From the NCBI RefSeq assembly GCF_016907275.1, contig NZ_JAFBBP010000001.1, positions 2,470,001-2,534,000 of the forward strand: 64,000 bases of DNA. The letters run 5' to 3'. A program made the position numbers and the translations under genes. Position 1 is the first letter of the stretch; the number at the start of each line of letters is the position of its first letter. Shown here one piece after another: positions 53,616 through 63,082 of this stretch. The DNA is from Micromonospora luteifusca (GTDB lineage Bacteria > Actinomycetota > Actinomycetes > Mycobacteriales > Micromonosporaceae). Below the pieces are notes generated by a model. It made no database searches, had not been told where the DNA came from, and saw only the letters and a list, made by a program, of their open reading frames with translations.

Positions 53616-54179
53616 GTGACAGCGACGATGGGGGGCCGCGCCAACGAGCCACCGGTGGCGGTGAGGGCCGGCGGGTCGGACGCGGTGACGACGACCTTCG
53701 ACGAGTTCTACCACGCCCATTTCCGAGGGGTGACCGCGCAACTGTGCGCGTACACCGGGGATCTGGGACAGGCGCAGGACCTGACTCAGGAAGCGTTCCT
53801 TCGGGCGCTGGCCCGTTGGGACCGCCTGGTCCGCTACGACGATCCGGTGGCCTGGGTCCGGCGGGTCGCGTGGAACCTGGCCCGCAGCCGGTGGCGTCGG
53901 CTCCGCACCGCCCGCAACCACCTGCTGCGGCAACGGCGGAGCGAGGCGGAGGTCGCCGGTCCGACGCCCGACCGCGTGGCCATCGACGCGGCGCTGGCGA
54001 AGCTGCCTCCCAACCATCGCCGGGCCGTCATCCTGCACTACCTGGCCGACCTGCCGGTGCACGAGATCGCCGCCCAGGAAGGGGTGGCTGAGGGCACCGT
54101 CAAGTCCTGGCTGCACCGTGGCCGAGCTGCCCTGGCCTGCCTGCTCGACGAGAACACCGAGGGGGTGTGCGATGTCTGA
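53616..54179 (+). CDS. ECF sigma factor, second tandem paralogue
   Basis: A 187-aa ECF sigma factor from GTG at 53616 with GGGGAGGGG just upstream. DEFYHAHFRGVTAQLCAYTG, QAQDLTQEAFLRALARWDRL and EIAAQEGVAEGTVKSWLHRG are almost the same as in the first copy. The identity looks high in both sigma domains, so it arose by duplication. It overlaps the following gene by 8 nt, as in the first pair. Confidence 0.93.
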   Translation: MTATMGGRANEPPVAVRAGGSDAVTTTFDEFYHAHFRGVTAQLCAYTGDLGQAQDLTQEAFLRALARWDRLVRYDDPVAWVRRVAWNLARSRWRRLRTARNHLLRQRRSEAEVAGPTPDRVAIDAALAKLPPNHRRAVILHYLADLPVHEIAAQEGVAEGTVKSWLHRGRAALACLLDENTEGVCDV

Positions 54180-55380
54180 CCTCGACCCGCTGCGCGAACG
54201 GTTCGCCGCGTACCGCAGTGACGTGACAGACCAGGTCGTCGGTCCCGGACCCGAACAGACCCGGCACACCCTGCGCCGACGGCGGCGGACGACGGCGGTG
54301 GCCCTCGCGGTCGCGGCGGTGGTCCTGGTGTTGGCCCCGGTCATGGCCAATGCCGCACTGCGGGACGATCGAAACCCCCCCTTGCCGGCGGAGTCCGTCG
54401 AACCGACCGCCCCGCCGACGCCCGGCCCGACGCCGACCGTCACCGGGTCGCCGAGCGCGTCGGCGACCCCCACGCAGACGCCGCCAGACTCGATCAGTCG
54501 GACCCAGCTACTCGCCGCCCGCCTCGATCTGCCGGCCTGGCCGCCGGTCGTGTCGAAGACCTGCACCACCTCGAACGTGCGGTTGAGGACCATGGCCAAC
54601 GAGGGCTCGGTGCAGGTGCCGGTGCTCGCCGACGTGCCGGTAGCTCACGCTGACCTGGACGGTGACGGCGTCGACGAGACAGTCGCCGTCGTCGCCTGCC
54701 GGATAGGCGAGGCGTTGGCAAAGCAGGTCGTCGCCTTCGACCGGGGCAGCAGTGGGCAGATCGTGACGCTCGGCCGGGTCGTCCGGACCACCGACGATGT
54801 TGAGGACATCCTCGGGCTGAAGGTCACCGCCGCCAACTCGATCGAGGTGCGGGTGGCCGACCTCCAGCCATGCTGCACCACACCGGAGTACTGGAAGCAG
54901 GAGCAACTGCGCACGTACCGGTGGGAGGGAAGCCGGTTCACCCAGACCAATGGCCCGACGAAGTTCGGGAAGGACCCCCGGCTCACCGATCTGCGCTTGA
55001 CCATGACGTACAAGCTGGGTGCGTTCGTCGACAACGACGCCCGGCAATATCTCACCACCGTCCTGACCGTTCGGAATGCCGGTCCCCGAGACGTGGAGCG
55101 GATCAGCTTCGAAGGGCTGGGCCTGGGCGACCCGACGGGCGGCGACTGGTCCAAGTGCGGCCCCCCACCGTCGACGGAGCCGAACGACGACGCTTGCCTG
55201 CTCCCCGGGATACCGGCCGGTGAGAGCCGTCGGTACACCTTCGAGGAGCTGATTCCCGGCGGGGCACGGCAGGAGTACATGGCTCCGCGCACCTTCAGGG
55301 TGGTGCACTGGGACCGACAGGACCGCAGATGGCGCGACCTGACACCCGCCGACAACGCGGTGAAGCTCGACCTCAGTTGA
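54172..55380 (+). CDS. Membrane-anchored partner of the second sigma factor
   Basis: A 402-aa paralogue of the protein at 52200. It has a basic cytoplasmic N-terminus, a helix (AVALAVAAVVLVLAPVMANA), a Pro/Thr linker, and an external domain with the Asp loop AHADLDGDGVDETVAVVACR. The N-terminal and linker parts have diverged more than the sigma factors, as expected if each recognises a different signal. Confidence 0.8.
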   Translation: MSDLDPLRERFAAYRSDVTDQVVGPGPEQTRHTLRRRRRTTAVALAVAAVVLVLAPVMANAALRDDRNPPLPAESVEPTAPPTPGPTPTVTGSPSASATPTQTPPDSISRTQLLAARLDLPAWPPVVSKTCTTSNVRLRTMANEGSVQVPVLADVPVAHADLDGDGVDETVAVVACRIGEALAKQVVAFDRGSSGQIVTLGRVVRTTDDVEDILGLKVTAANSIEVRVADLQPCCTTPEYWKQEQLRTYRWEGSRFTQTNGPTKFGKDPRLTDLRLTMTYKLGAFVDNDARQYLTTVLTVRNAGPRDVERISFEGLGLGDPTGGDWSKCGPPPSTEPNDDACLLPGIPAGESRRYTFEELIPGGARQEYMAPRTFRVVHWDRQDRRWRDLTPADNAVKLDLS

Positions 55381-55422
55381 GCCTGCGGGTGCCCTGCCCG
55401 TGCGGGCGGGGCACCGGCAGGC
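55381..55422. terminator. Hairpin between convergent genes
   Basis: A long GC-rich stem-loop (GCCTGC...GCAGGC outer arms with GGTGCCC/GGGCACC inside) directly after the stop at 55380 and before the leftward gene ending at 55435. Confidence 0.7.
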
Positions 55423-55434
55423 TCAGGCGCCCGC

Positions 55435-56913
55435 CTACCAGGCGGGACGTTGCAGCAGCCCGACGAACTCCACCAGCAGCCGTTCCCGCAGCGCGGGCGG
55501 AGCCGCGTCGAGCAGCGTGTTCACCACCGCCATCCGGTCCGGCGTCGGCGCGTCCCCGGCACCGAGCCCGAGCCCGTCCGCGAGCCCGGCGACCAGTTCG
55601 GGCGTGAGCGCGTCCGGCGTCAGGGCCGCCGCCAGTGCCATCAGCTCGGGCGGGAGGGCGACCGGGCCGGCAGCCCGGGCCGCGGCCACCGCGTCGGCCA
55701 GGTCCGGGGCGAACTCGGCCACCCGGGGCGCCACCGAGGCGGTCACCGTGAGGTGCACGCTGGCCGGTAGACCGGCGTACGACAGTTGGGGTTGGGTGTG
55801 CCAGCCACGCGCGGTCAGCTCGTCGACCAGGACGAACAGGTCGGGGCCACTCTCGGTGGCGGTGAGACAGACCACCGTGGACTCGGGCTCGGCCATCAGC
55901 CGCAGCCCGTCGACGGCACGGACGGCGTCGGCCAGACCGGCGACCGCGTCCCGGGTGACGCTGGCCAGCCGCAGGTAGCCGTCGTCGCCGAGGTGTCGCA
56001 CCGTCGCGTACGCGGCGGCGATCGGCCCGCCCGACCGGGTGGACGCGATCACCGGGTTGATCATCGTGTAGCCGGGCCAGTCGGCGTACGCGAAGTACTG
56101 CGGGGCACGCAGCGCAGCATCACGATGCAGCAGCACCGACACCCCCTTCGGCGCGTACGCGTACTTGTGCAGGTCAACCGAGATGGAGGTGACCCCGGGT
56201 ACCGCGAAGTCGAACGCCGGCACCGGCTCCCCGAGACGACGCAGGTACGGCAGGGTCCAACCGCCGAAGCAGGCGTCCACGTGGCAGCGCACCCCGGCGT
56301 CGGCGGCCGCGGCCGCGATCTGGGCGACCGGGTCCACCACCCCGTGCGCGTAGGACGGCGCGGAGCAGGCGACCAGCACCGTCTCCGGGCGGATCGCGGC
56401 GGCCATCGCGGCCGGGTCGGGGCGCAGCGTGTCCGGGGAGACCGGCACGACGTCCAACGCCACCCGCAGATAGTGCGCCGCCTTCGCGAACGCGGCGTGC
56501 GCGGTCGACGGCACCACGATCCGGGGCGCGGTGATCTCCGGGTGGGCATCCCGGGCCGTCTTCACGGCGAGGATCAGCGACTCGGTGCCGCCGCTGGTGA
56601 CGCTGCCGACGACGTCCGGGGCGGTGGTGCCCGGGCCGGCGCCGAGCACCCGGCCGGCGGCGCCCACCAACGCGTTCTCCATGGCCAGCAGGGACGGGAA
56701 GGCGGTCGGGTCCAGCCCGTTGACGTGCGCGCTCTCCCGGTGCGCGGCGGCGGCCAGCTCGTCCAGCCCCGCCACCGCCGGGTCGTAGACGTACGCGAAC
56801 AACTGCCCCCCGTGGGTAGGCCGATCACCAGCGCGCAGTTGACGAACCTCCGCCAGAACCCGTTCAGCGGAAACCCCGGCAGGAAGCGCCCCGACGCTGT
56901 TCTCGTCGATCAT
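55435..56913 (-). CDS. PLP-dependent decarboxylase/lyase, sphingosine-1-phosphate lyase-like
   Basis: A 492-aa fold-type I PLP enzyme of the group II decarboxylase family. VGSVTSGGTESLILAVKTAR binds the cofactor phosphate, CHVDACFGGWTLPYL holds the Asp, and SISVDLHKYAYAPKGVSVLL the Schiff-base Lys near 249. The HKYAYAPKG form is closer to sphingosine-1-phosphate lyase than to glutamate decarboxylase. ATG at 56913 shares a base with the stop of the transporter gene, so the two are coupled. Confidence 0.88.
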   Translation of the reverse strand: MIDENSVGALPAGVSAERVLAEVRQLRAGDRPTHGGQLFAYVYDPAVAGLDELAAAAHRESAHVNGLDPTAFPSLLAMENALVGAAGRVLGAGPGTTAPDVVGSVTSGGTESLILAVKTARDAHPEITAPRIVVPSTAHAAFAKAAHYLRVALDVVPVSPDTLRPDPAAMAAAIRPETVLVACSAPSYAHGVVDPVAQIAAAAADAGVRCHVDACFGGWTLPYLRRLGEPVPAFDFAVPGVTSISVDLHKYAYAPKGVSVLLHRDAALRAPQYFAYADWPGYTMINPVIASTRSGGPIAAAYATVRHLGDDGYLRLASVTRDAVAGLADAVRAVDGLRLMAEPESTVVCLTATESGPDLFVLVDELTARGWHTQPQLSYAGLPASVHLTVTASVAPRVAEFAPDLADAVAAARAAGPVALPPELMALAAALTPDALTPELVAGLADGLGLGAGDAPTPDRMAVVNTLLDAAPPALRERLLVEFVGLLQRPAW

Positions 56914-58328
56914 CAAGTGATGGTGCCCTTCTCGTGACGATTCCCCACCGCGACCTCCTGGACGACGCGCCGCTCGTCGGTGGCGGCGGCCAGGACGGCG
57001 GGGGTCAGGGTGTAACGGCGCAGGAGGAGGATGGGCGGGGCCACCAGCAGCGCCGGCAGCACGGTGAAGCCGAGGAGGACGCCCAGTCGGGCCGTGTCGG
57101 ACTGGGCGGCTGCGGTGCCGGTGTCGGAGGAGACGTAGCCGGAGAGCTGTAGCACCAGTCCGTAGATGCCCGGGCCGAGCGCCAGACCGAAGGTCTCCCC
57201 GGCGGTCCACAGGCCGGTGAAGACACCCGCCTGCCGTCGACCGGTGCGCGCCGTGTCGTACGCGATGCAGTCCGGCAGCATCGCCAACGCGAAGACCTGC
57301 TGCCCGGCGTACCCCACGCCGATCACCGCGACCACGAGGTAGACCGCGACCGGCGGCAGCACCGGCGCGGCGACCAGGGCGAGCGCCCCGGCGGCGAGGA
57401 TCAGCGAGGCGACGACCAGCGCGGTCCGCTTGCCCAACCGGGCACCCGCCCGGGTCCAGATCGGCATCACCAGCAACGCCGGCCCGACGAAGCAGACGAA
57501 GAGCAGGGTTGGTCCGCTCTCGTCGTCGCGCAGGATCTGCCCCGCGAAGTAGTTGACCCCGGCGAGGATCGTCGCCACCCCGGCCGACTGCACCACGAAG
57601 CAGATCAACAGCGCCCGGAACGGGCGGTTGGCGGCCGCCACCGCGAGTTGGGCGCGCAGGCTCGGCTCGCTGCCGCCCACCGTGCCGAGCGGCGCGGACC
57701 GGGTGCCGAAGAACGCGCCGACCGCTCCGACGGCGATCAGCGCCGCCACGAACAGCCCCATCCACCGGTGTCCGGCCACACCGTCGCCACCGGCGGTCAC
57801 CACCAGCGGGGCGACCGCACCGGAGACCAGGATGGCCAGCGCCAGCACCGCGATCCGCCACGTCATCAGCCGGGTGCGCTCGGCGTAGTCGTCGGTCAAC
57901 TCCGCAGGCATTGCCACGTACGGCACCTGGAAGAAGGCGAACGCGGTGGCCGTGGCGAGAAAGGCGAACGCCACGTACGCCGCGGCGGCCGAGCCGTTAC
58001 CGAACGGCGCGGCGAAGATGGACGCGAACAGGACGGCGAGCGCCAGACCGCCGATGAGCAGGTACGGCCGGCGGGCTCCCCAGCGCGACCGGGTGCGGTC
58101 GGAGATCCGCCCGGCGACCGGGTTGACCAGCACGTCCCATGCCTTCGGCAGCAGCACCAGCAGTGCGGCCAGCCCGGCGGCCACGCCCAGCGTGTCGGTC
58201 AGGTAGGGCAGCAGCAGCAGACCGGGCACGGTGCCGAACGCGCCGGTCGCCAGTGAGCCGAGCGCGTAGCCGGCGTGCACCGGTCGAGGCAGCGAGCCCG
58301 GCGCGCCGGTGCCCGGCGGCGTTTTCAT
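56913..58328 (-). CDS. MFS_2/GPH-type sugar-cation symporter-like transporter
   Basis: A 471-aa carrier with about twelve helices. The GPH-type blocks are AWDVLVNPVAGRISDRTRSR, WGARRPYLLIGGL and QVPYVAMPAELTDDYAERTR. Relatives carry glycosides or lysolipids. It precedes the PLP lyase in one operon, suggesting uptake of its substrate. Confidence 0.88.
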   Translation of the reverse strand: MKTPPGTGAPGSLPRPVHAGYALGSLATGAFGTVPGLLLLPYLTDTLGVAAGLAALLVLLPKAWDVLVNPVAGRISDRTRSRWGARRPYLLIGGLALAVLFASIFAAPFGNGSAAAAYVAFAFLATATAFAFFQVPYVAMPAELTDDYAERTRLMTWRIAVLALAILVSGAVAPLVVTAGGDGVAGHRWMGLFVAALIAVGAVGAFFGTRSAPLGTVGGSEPSLRAQLAVAAANRPFRALLICFVVQSAGVATILAGVNYFAGQILRDDESGPTLLFVCFVGPALLVMPIWTRAGARLGKRTALVVASLILAAGALALVAAPVLPPVAVYLVVAVIGVGYAGQQVFALAMLPDCIAYDTARTGRRQAGVFTGLWTAGETFGLALGPGIYGLVLQLSGYVSSDTGTAAAQSDTARLGVLLGFTVLPALLVAPPILLLRRYTLTPAVLAAATDERRVVQEVAVGNRHEKGTIT

Positions 58329-58360
58329 GGGCCCGAATGTTACTCACGTTATGCCGAAGC

Positions 58361-58675
58361 TCACATCCCCTCATCCGGTGACCAGCCCGCCGCCGCGATG
58401 TCCACGCCCTCGCCACGCAACGGCGCCCCCTCCGCGCGCAGCCGGGACCGCGCCTCCCGCTCGTGCCCCGGTGGCAGCCGGCCGGCGGAGGTCACCACCC
58501 GGTGCCAGGCCACGGCACCACCGTGCCGGGCCATGATGTTGCCCACCAGCCGCGCCGAGGCACGACCCGAGCGCTCGGCGAGCGCGTCGGCGACCGCCCC
58601 GTACGACATCACCCGACCCTCCGGGATCCGTTCGACCAGGTCGAGCACCGCCTCGACGTACTCGTCAGGAGTCAC
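58361..58675 (-). CDS. Alkyltransferase-like (ATL) DNA-damage recognition protein
   Basis: A 104-aa MGMT C-terminal domain. RIPEGRVMSYGAVADALAER is the DNA-binding part and RLVGNIMARHGGAVAWHRVV the active-site region, where the acceptor Cys of PCHRV is Trp (AWHRV). Such ATL proteins bind O6-alkylguanine without repairing it and hand it to excision repair. GTG at 58675. It diverges from proB. Confidence 0.88.
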   Translation of the reverse strand: MTPDEYVEAVLDLVERIPEGRVMSYGAVADALAERSGRASARLVGNIMARHGGAVAWHRVVTSAGRLPPGHEREARSRLRAEGAPLRGEGVDIAAAGWSPDEGM

Positions 58676-58736
58676 AATCCGCCACCATATGGGAACGCCG
58701 CCGGGCGGCGCGGCCGTGACCACGCAGAATGGTCGG

Positions 58737-59846
58737 GTGCGCGACGCAGTCACGACGGCCCGGCGGGTCGTCGTCAAGATCGGATCCTCCTCGTTGACCA
58801 CCGCCAGCGGCGGGCTGGCCGACGAGCGCGTCGACACGCTGGTCGACACCCTCGGCCGGCTCACCGCCGAAGGGCGCGAGGTGGTGCTGGTGTCCTCCGG
58901 GGCGATCGCCGCCGGTCTCGCCCCGCTCGGGCTACCGCGACGCCCGCGTGACCTGGCCACCCAACAGGCCGCCGCCAGCGTCGGGCAGGGGCTGCTGATC
59001 GGCCGGTACGCGGCCAGCTTCGCCCGGCACGGCCGCACCGTCGGGCAGGTGCTGCTCACCGTCGACGACGTGACCCGGCGGGCGCACTACCGCAACGCGT
59101 ACCGGACGCTGCGCAAGCTGCTCGACCTGCGAGCGGTGCCGATCGTCAACGAGAACGACACGGTGGCAACCCAGGAGATCCGGTTCGGCGACAACGACCG
59201 GCTGGCCGCCCTGGTGGCCGCGCTGGTGCACGCCGACCTGCTGGTCCTTCTCTCCGACGTGGACGCCCTCTGGACCGGCGACCCCAGCAAACCGCACTCG
59301 ACCCGGATCACGGAGGTCCGCGACGACGCGGACCTCGCCGGGATCACCATCGGCGGGTCCGGCCGCTCCGGCGTCGGCACCGGCGGCATGGTGACCAAGG
59401 TCGAGGCGGCCCGGATCGCCACCGGCTTCGGCATCCCGGTGGTGCTCACCGCCGCCGACCTGGCTGCCCCGGCCCTGGCCGGCGAACCGGTCGGCACGCT
59501 GTTCCACCCGCAGCGGCAACGCCCGACGGCCCGGCTGTTCTGGCTGGCCCACGCCACCTCGCCCCGGGGCCGACTGCACCTCGACCCGGGTGCGGTGGCC
59601 GCCGTCGTCGGGCGGCGCAAGTCGCTGCTGCCCGCCGGCATCACCGCCGTGGACGGCACGTTCACCGCAGGCGACCCGGTGGACCTGGTGGACACCGCCG
59701 GCGCATCGGTCGCCCGGGGGCTGGTCAACTACGACGCGGTGGAGCTGCCGGGGCTGCTCGGCCGTTCCACGTCCGAACTCGCCGCGGCGCTGGGCCCGGC
59801 GTACGAACGAGAGGTCGTCCACCGTGACGACCTGGTGCTGCTGTGA
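58737..59846 (+). CDS. proB: Glutamate 5-kinase ProB
   Basis: A 369-aa first enzyme of proline synthesis. The amino acid kinase domain shows [53 protein letters not shown] and [20 protein letters not shown]; the C-terminal PUA domain starts near 280 ([20 protein letters not shown]). It is 34 nt upstream of proA, forming the proBA operon. Confidence 0.96.
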   Translation: MRDAVTTARRVVVKIGSSSLTTASGGLADERVDTLVDTLGRLTAEGREVVLVSSGAIAAGLAPLGLPRRPRDLATQQAAASVGQGLLIGRYAASFARHGRTVGQVLLTVDDVTRRAHYRNAYRTLRKLLDLRAVPIVNENDTVATQEIRFGDNDRLAALVAALVHADLLVLLSDVDALWTGDPSKPHSTRITEVRDDADLAGITIGGSGRSGVGTGGMVTKVEAARIATGFGIPVVLTAADLAAPALAGEPVGTLFHPQRQRPTARLFWLAHATSPRGRLHLDPGAVAAVVGRRKSLLPAGITAVDGTFTAGDPVDLVDTAGASVARGLVNYDAVELPGLLGRSTSELAAALGPAYEREVVHRDDLVLL

Positions 59847-59880
59847 GCAAGTGCCCTTCCCACCACCTGAGGAGCGCAGG

Positions 59881-61125
59881 ATGACCGTGAACGAGCAGGC
59901 GCGACGGGCACGGGACGCCGCCGCGGATTTGGCCGTGGCCACGCGTACGGTCAAGGACGCCGCGCTGGTGGCGATGGCCGATGCGCTGGTGGCGCGTACC
60001 CCGGAGATCCTGGCCGCGAACGAGACGGACCTGGCGGCCGGCCGAGAGGCCGGGCTGAGCGCGGCCGTGCTGGACCGGCTCGCCCTCGACGCGGGCCGGG
60101 TGGCCGGCATCGCCGACGCGCTGCGCGAGATGGCCGCGCTCCCCGACCCGGTCGGCGAGGTGGTTCGCGGCTCGACCCTGCCCAACGGGCTGGAGCTGCG
60201 CCAGATCCGGGTGCCGTTCGGGGTGGTCGGCATCATCTACGAGGCGCGGCCGAACGTGACAGTGGACGCCGCCGGCATCTGCCTGAAGTCCGGCAACGCG
60301 GCGCTGCTGCGCGGGTCGTCCTCGGCCGCGCACTCCAACGCCGCGCTGGTGGCGGTGCTGCGCGACGCGGTCGCCGGCGCCGGGCTGCCGGCCGACGCGG
60401 TGCAGCTCCTCGACGCCAGCTCCCGCGACTCGGTCAAGGAGCTGATGCGCGCCCGAGGGCTGGTCGACGTGCTCATCCCCCGCGGTGGCGCGTCCCTGAT
60501 CCGCACCGTGGTCGAGGAGTCGACCGTGCCGGTGATCGAGACCGGGGTGGGCAACTGCCACGTCTACGTGGATGCCGCCGCAGATGTGGCGAAGGCCGTC
60601 GCGGTGACGCTGAACGCCAAGACGCAGCGCCTGTCCACCTGCAACACCGCGGAGTCGTTGCTGGTGCACGCGGGCGTCGCCGACACGTTCCTGCCGCCGA
60701 TGCTGGCGGCCTTCGCCGAGGCCGGGGTGACCGTGCACGGCTCACCCGAGGTTGCGGCCTACTCCGCCGCCGTGGTCCCGGCCACCGAGGAGGACTTCGC
60801 CACCGAATACCTGTCCGCCGACATCTCGGTCGCGGTGGTCGAGTCGCTGGACGCGGCGGTCGCGCACATCCGCCGTTTCGGCACCGGGCACACCGAGGCG
60901 ATCCTCACCGACTCGGCGAGCGCTGCCCGCGACTTCGTCGCCCGGGTGGACGCGGCCGCGGTGATGGTGAACGCTTCGACCCGCTTCACCGACGGCGGCG
61001 AGTTCGGGTTCGGCGCGGAGATCGGCATCTCCACGCAGAAACTGCACGCCCGCGGCCCGATGGGCCTGCCCGAGCTAACCTCGACGAAGTACGTGGTCAC
61101 CGGGGACGGGCACCTGCGCGGCTGA
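59881..61125 (+). CDS. proA: Gamma-glutamyl phosphate reductase ProA
   Basis: A 414-aa aldehyde-dehydrogenase-fold enzyme, second step of proline synthesis. [40 protein letters not shown] and [20 protein letters not shown] (catalytic Cys) are all present, ending in [23 protein letters not shown] at 59881 has GAGGAGCGCAGG upstream. Confidence 0.97.
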   Translation: MTVNEQARRARDAAADLAVATRTVKDAALVAMADALVARTPEILAANETDLAAGREAGLSAAVLDRLALDAGRVAGIADALREMAALPDPVGEVVRGSTLPNGLELRQIRVPFGVVGIIYEARPNVTVDAAGICLKSGNAALLRGSSSAAHSNAALVAVLRDAVAGAGLPADAVQLLDASSRDSVKELMRARGLVDVLIPRGGASLIRTVVEESTVPVIETGVGNCHVYVDAAADVAKAVAVTLNAKTQRLSTCNTAESLLVHAGVADTFLPPMLAAFAEAGVTVHGSPEVAAYSAAVVPATEEDFATEYLSADISVAVVESLDAAVAHIRRFGTGHTEAILTDSASAARDFVARVDAAAVMVNASTRFTDGGEFGFGAEIGISTQKLHARGPMGLPELTSTKYVVTGDGHLRG

Positions 61126-61210
61126 CCGTCCCCGGTGGACGGGGTCCCGCCGGGGTGTGCCGGGTCGCTAGTCTGAGGCTGGTTCGGCACGGCCAGTCCG
61201 GGGAGGCAGC

Positions 61211-61612
61211 ATGCTGGGTGAGAACGCCCTGGAAGAGCAACTAGCGCAGGCACGGGCCGCGTTGCGGGATGTCAGCCGCACCGTCGCGCCCCAGGAACGG
61301 GTCGAGTCGGTGGGCGAGGCCGCCGACGGACGGGTCCGGGTCACCGTCGGCAGCGACGGACGGGTCAGCGCCGTCGACCTCGATCCCCGGGTGCTGCGCG
61401 AAGGCTCGGAACAGCTCGCCGAGGAGTTTCGCCGGGCGGTGAACGCGGCCCTCGACGGGCAGGAGGAGGCCGTCGCCGCCGCGGAGCCGATGCCCGACCT
61501 GGCCGCGATGACCGCCACCGTGGAGCGGCTCCAGGACCAGGGCCTGCGGCAGATGCGGGAGATCACCCTCGCGGTCAGCGAGACCATGCGGAAACTGCAT
61601 GGGAGGAGCTGA
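61211..61612 (+). CDS. YbaB/EbfC-family-like small protein
   Basis: A 133-aa protein with the YbaB layout: a helix (LEEQLAQARAALRDVSRTVA), a three-strand sheet (ADGRVRVTVGSDGRVSAVDL), then a long helix. In actinobacteria, YbaB-like proteins commonly precede WXG100 proteins in secretion-linked loci. It is 2 nt before the next gene and likely opens this toxin operon. Confidence 0.82.
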   Translation: MLGENALEEQLAQARAALRDVSRTVAPQERVESVGEAADGRVRVTVGSDGRVSAVDLDPRVLREGSEQLAEEFRRAVNAALDGQEEAVAAAEPMPDLAAMTATVERLQDQGLRQMREITLAVSETMRKLHGRS

Positions 61613-61614
61613 CG

Positions 61615-61941
61615 ATGAACCCGCTCGACGTCGACGTCGACTCGGTGCGCCGCGGCGCGGAGGAGCTGGTCCAGGCCAAGGAGGCCGTCGGGCAGGCCTT
61701 CGACGCGTTCCAGGCGGCGGTGGGCAGCTACGCGGACGCCTTCGGCGGCGACGACATCGGGATGTTGCTCGGCGTCGCCCACCAGGCCTGTGTGGACGGG
61801 CTGACCGAGTGCCTCAGCACCAACCTCACCGAGCTGGAAAACTACGCCGCTGGCCTGCACTCGATGGCGGAGGGTTACCGGGCCGTCGAGGAGGGCGTCA
61901 CCGACATCTTCCAATCAATTCTCGGCAAGCTCGGCGGCTGA
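61615..61941 (+). CDS. WXG100-like helical-hairpin protein
   Basis: A 108-aa all-helical protein (VDSVRRGAEELVQAKEAVGQ, then ADAFGGDDIGMLLGVAHQAC, then LENYAAGLHSMAEGYRAVEE). Size, helical hairpin and context fit ESX/type VII-associated WXG100-like partners, although the exact WxG turn is missing. It should pair with the next protein for export. Confidence 0.72.
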   Translation: MNPLDVDVDSVRRGAEELVQAKEAVGQAFDAFQAAVGSYADAFGGDDIGMLLGVAHQACVDGLTECLSTNLTELENYAAGLHSMAEGYRAVEEGVTDIFQSILGKLGG

Positions 61942-61968
61942 GCCCGCCGCACGGGGAAAGGAGTCGCC

Positions 61969-62466
61969 GTGGGCCTGACGCTTCCGGGTGAGCTCGTGTC
62001 GTTGCTCTCGATGATCGGTTACGACTGGCCGGAGTCGGACGAGACCGCCCTGTTCCAGCTTGCCGGCGAGTGGACCGGCATGGCCGACCGGATCAACGGT
62101 TCGGTCGCCCAGTTGGAGTCGGCCGCGCGGACGGTGCTGGACACCAACCGGGGCGAGAGCTTCACCGCGTTCGCCGAAGAGTGGAACGACGGGGAGTCGG
62201 CTCCGCGCAACATCGCCGACGCCACCGACCCGACGAACATCATCGCCATCGGGCTGATGGCCGGGGCGGGCATCGTGCTGGCGTTGAAGATCCAGGTGAT
62301 CGTGCAGCTCATTCTGCTGGCGATCCAGATCGCGCAGGCGATCGCGACCGCGGTGGTCACCTTCGGGGCGTCGCTGCTGGAGATCCCGATCTTCAAGATG
62401 ATCACCGGGATGATCGTCGACCAGCTGATCGGCATGGCGGTGGACGCGGTGCTCAATGGCGGGTAA
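61969..62466 (+). CDS. WXG100-like N-terminal module of a polymorphic toxin, as a separate protein
   Basis: A 165-aa protein from GTG at 61969 with AAAGGAG upstream. LTLPGELVSLLSMIGYDWPE is the usual opening of large actinobacterial toxins with a WXG100-like domain, followed by a helical region and hydrophobic stretches (IIAIGLMAGAGIVLALKIQV, IVQLILLAIQIAQAIATAVV). In relatives this module runs on into a linker and toxin domain; here it stops and the toxin part begins in another frame. Confidence 0.78.
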   Translation: MGLTLPGELVSLLSMIGYDWPESDETALFQLAGEWTGMADRINGSVAQLESAARTVLDTNRGESFTAFAEEWNDGESAPRNIADATDPTNIIAIGLMAGAGIVLALKIQVIVQLILLAIQIAQAIATAVVTFGASLLEIPIFKMITGMIVDQLIGMAVDAVLNGG

Positions 62467-63082
62467 GAAGCGCGATGCCCCGACGCGGCAGGCCAAGGCG
62501 AAGGGCGCGCGAATCGTCTCGGCGTTCCTGGACAACGCGGAGGTCTTCCGGACCGCCAAGACCACCGGCGCCAAGGTCAACGAGCCGGCGGTGCTGCGGC
62601 TGAAATACCGGCCGGACTTCGACAAGAGGGACTTCGACCGCAAGGCGAGGGATCTGGTCCGGCTCGGTCAGGAGGGCAAGCTGTCCAAGGCGAAGTCGGA
62701 CCGGACGAGCAACTCGGTCTACGACCGCAAGACCGGCAAGACCCGCAGCCGGACGAACGTGTTCCGCGAGCGGGTGCTCCGGCAGCTGACCAAGAACAAG
62801 AAGCTGACCCAGCAGCACGGCACCCGGGAGACCAACAAGTACCTGGCCAACAAGTCCCTGGTGGATCGCCTCTACGCGGGCCAGCGGGGCGGGATCACCG
62901 CCCGCGGCCAGGGCGTCGACCCGGACCACATCCAGGAGCTGCAGATGGACGGGGAGGATGCATACGATAATCTCAGGCTGATGGACTCCTGGACCAACCG
63001 CCAGATCGGCAGCGACATCTCCGTCGCGCTGCGGGACGTCCCCGAGGGCCACCCGATCATCGTGAAGTGGATTGACGAGTGA
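62456..63082 (+). CDS. Probable nuclease toxin, HNH-like C-terminal domain
   Basis: A 208-aa strongly basic protein starting MAGKKRDAPTRQAKAKGARI, overlapping the previous frame by 11 nt. The last 60 residues have GQGVDPDHIQELQMDGEDAY, DNLRLMDSWTNRQIGSDI, which parallels HNH/Endo-VII-like toxin domains (DH..ELQ.GG...NL.L....N..IG). The His in DPDHIQEL would be the metal/base residue. It is followed at once by a putative immunity gene. Target (DNA or RNA) is not determined. Confidence 0.7.
   Translation: MAGKKRDAPTRQAKAKGARIVSAFLDNAEVFRTAKTTGAKVNEPAVLRLKYRPDFDKRDFDRKARDLVRLGQEGKLSKAKSDRTSNSVYDRKTGKTRSRTNVFRERVLRQLTKNKKLTQQHGTRETNKYLANKSLVDRLYAGQRGGITARGQGVDPDHIQELQMDGEDAYDNLRLMDSWTNRQIGSDISVALRDVPEGHPIIVKWIDE

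Noticed and set aside
55435..57861. 808-aa version of the PLP enzyme
   Set aside because: The first 316 residues are a shadow of the transporter gene; ATG at 56913 is family-consistent and coupled to the transporter stop.
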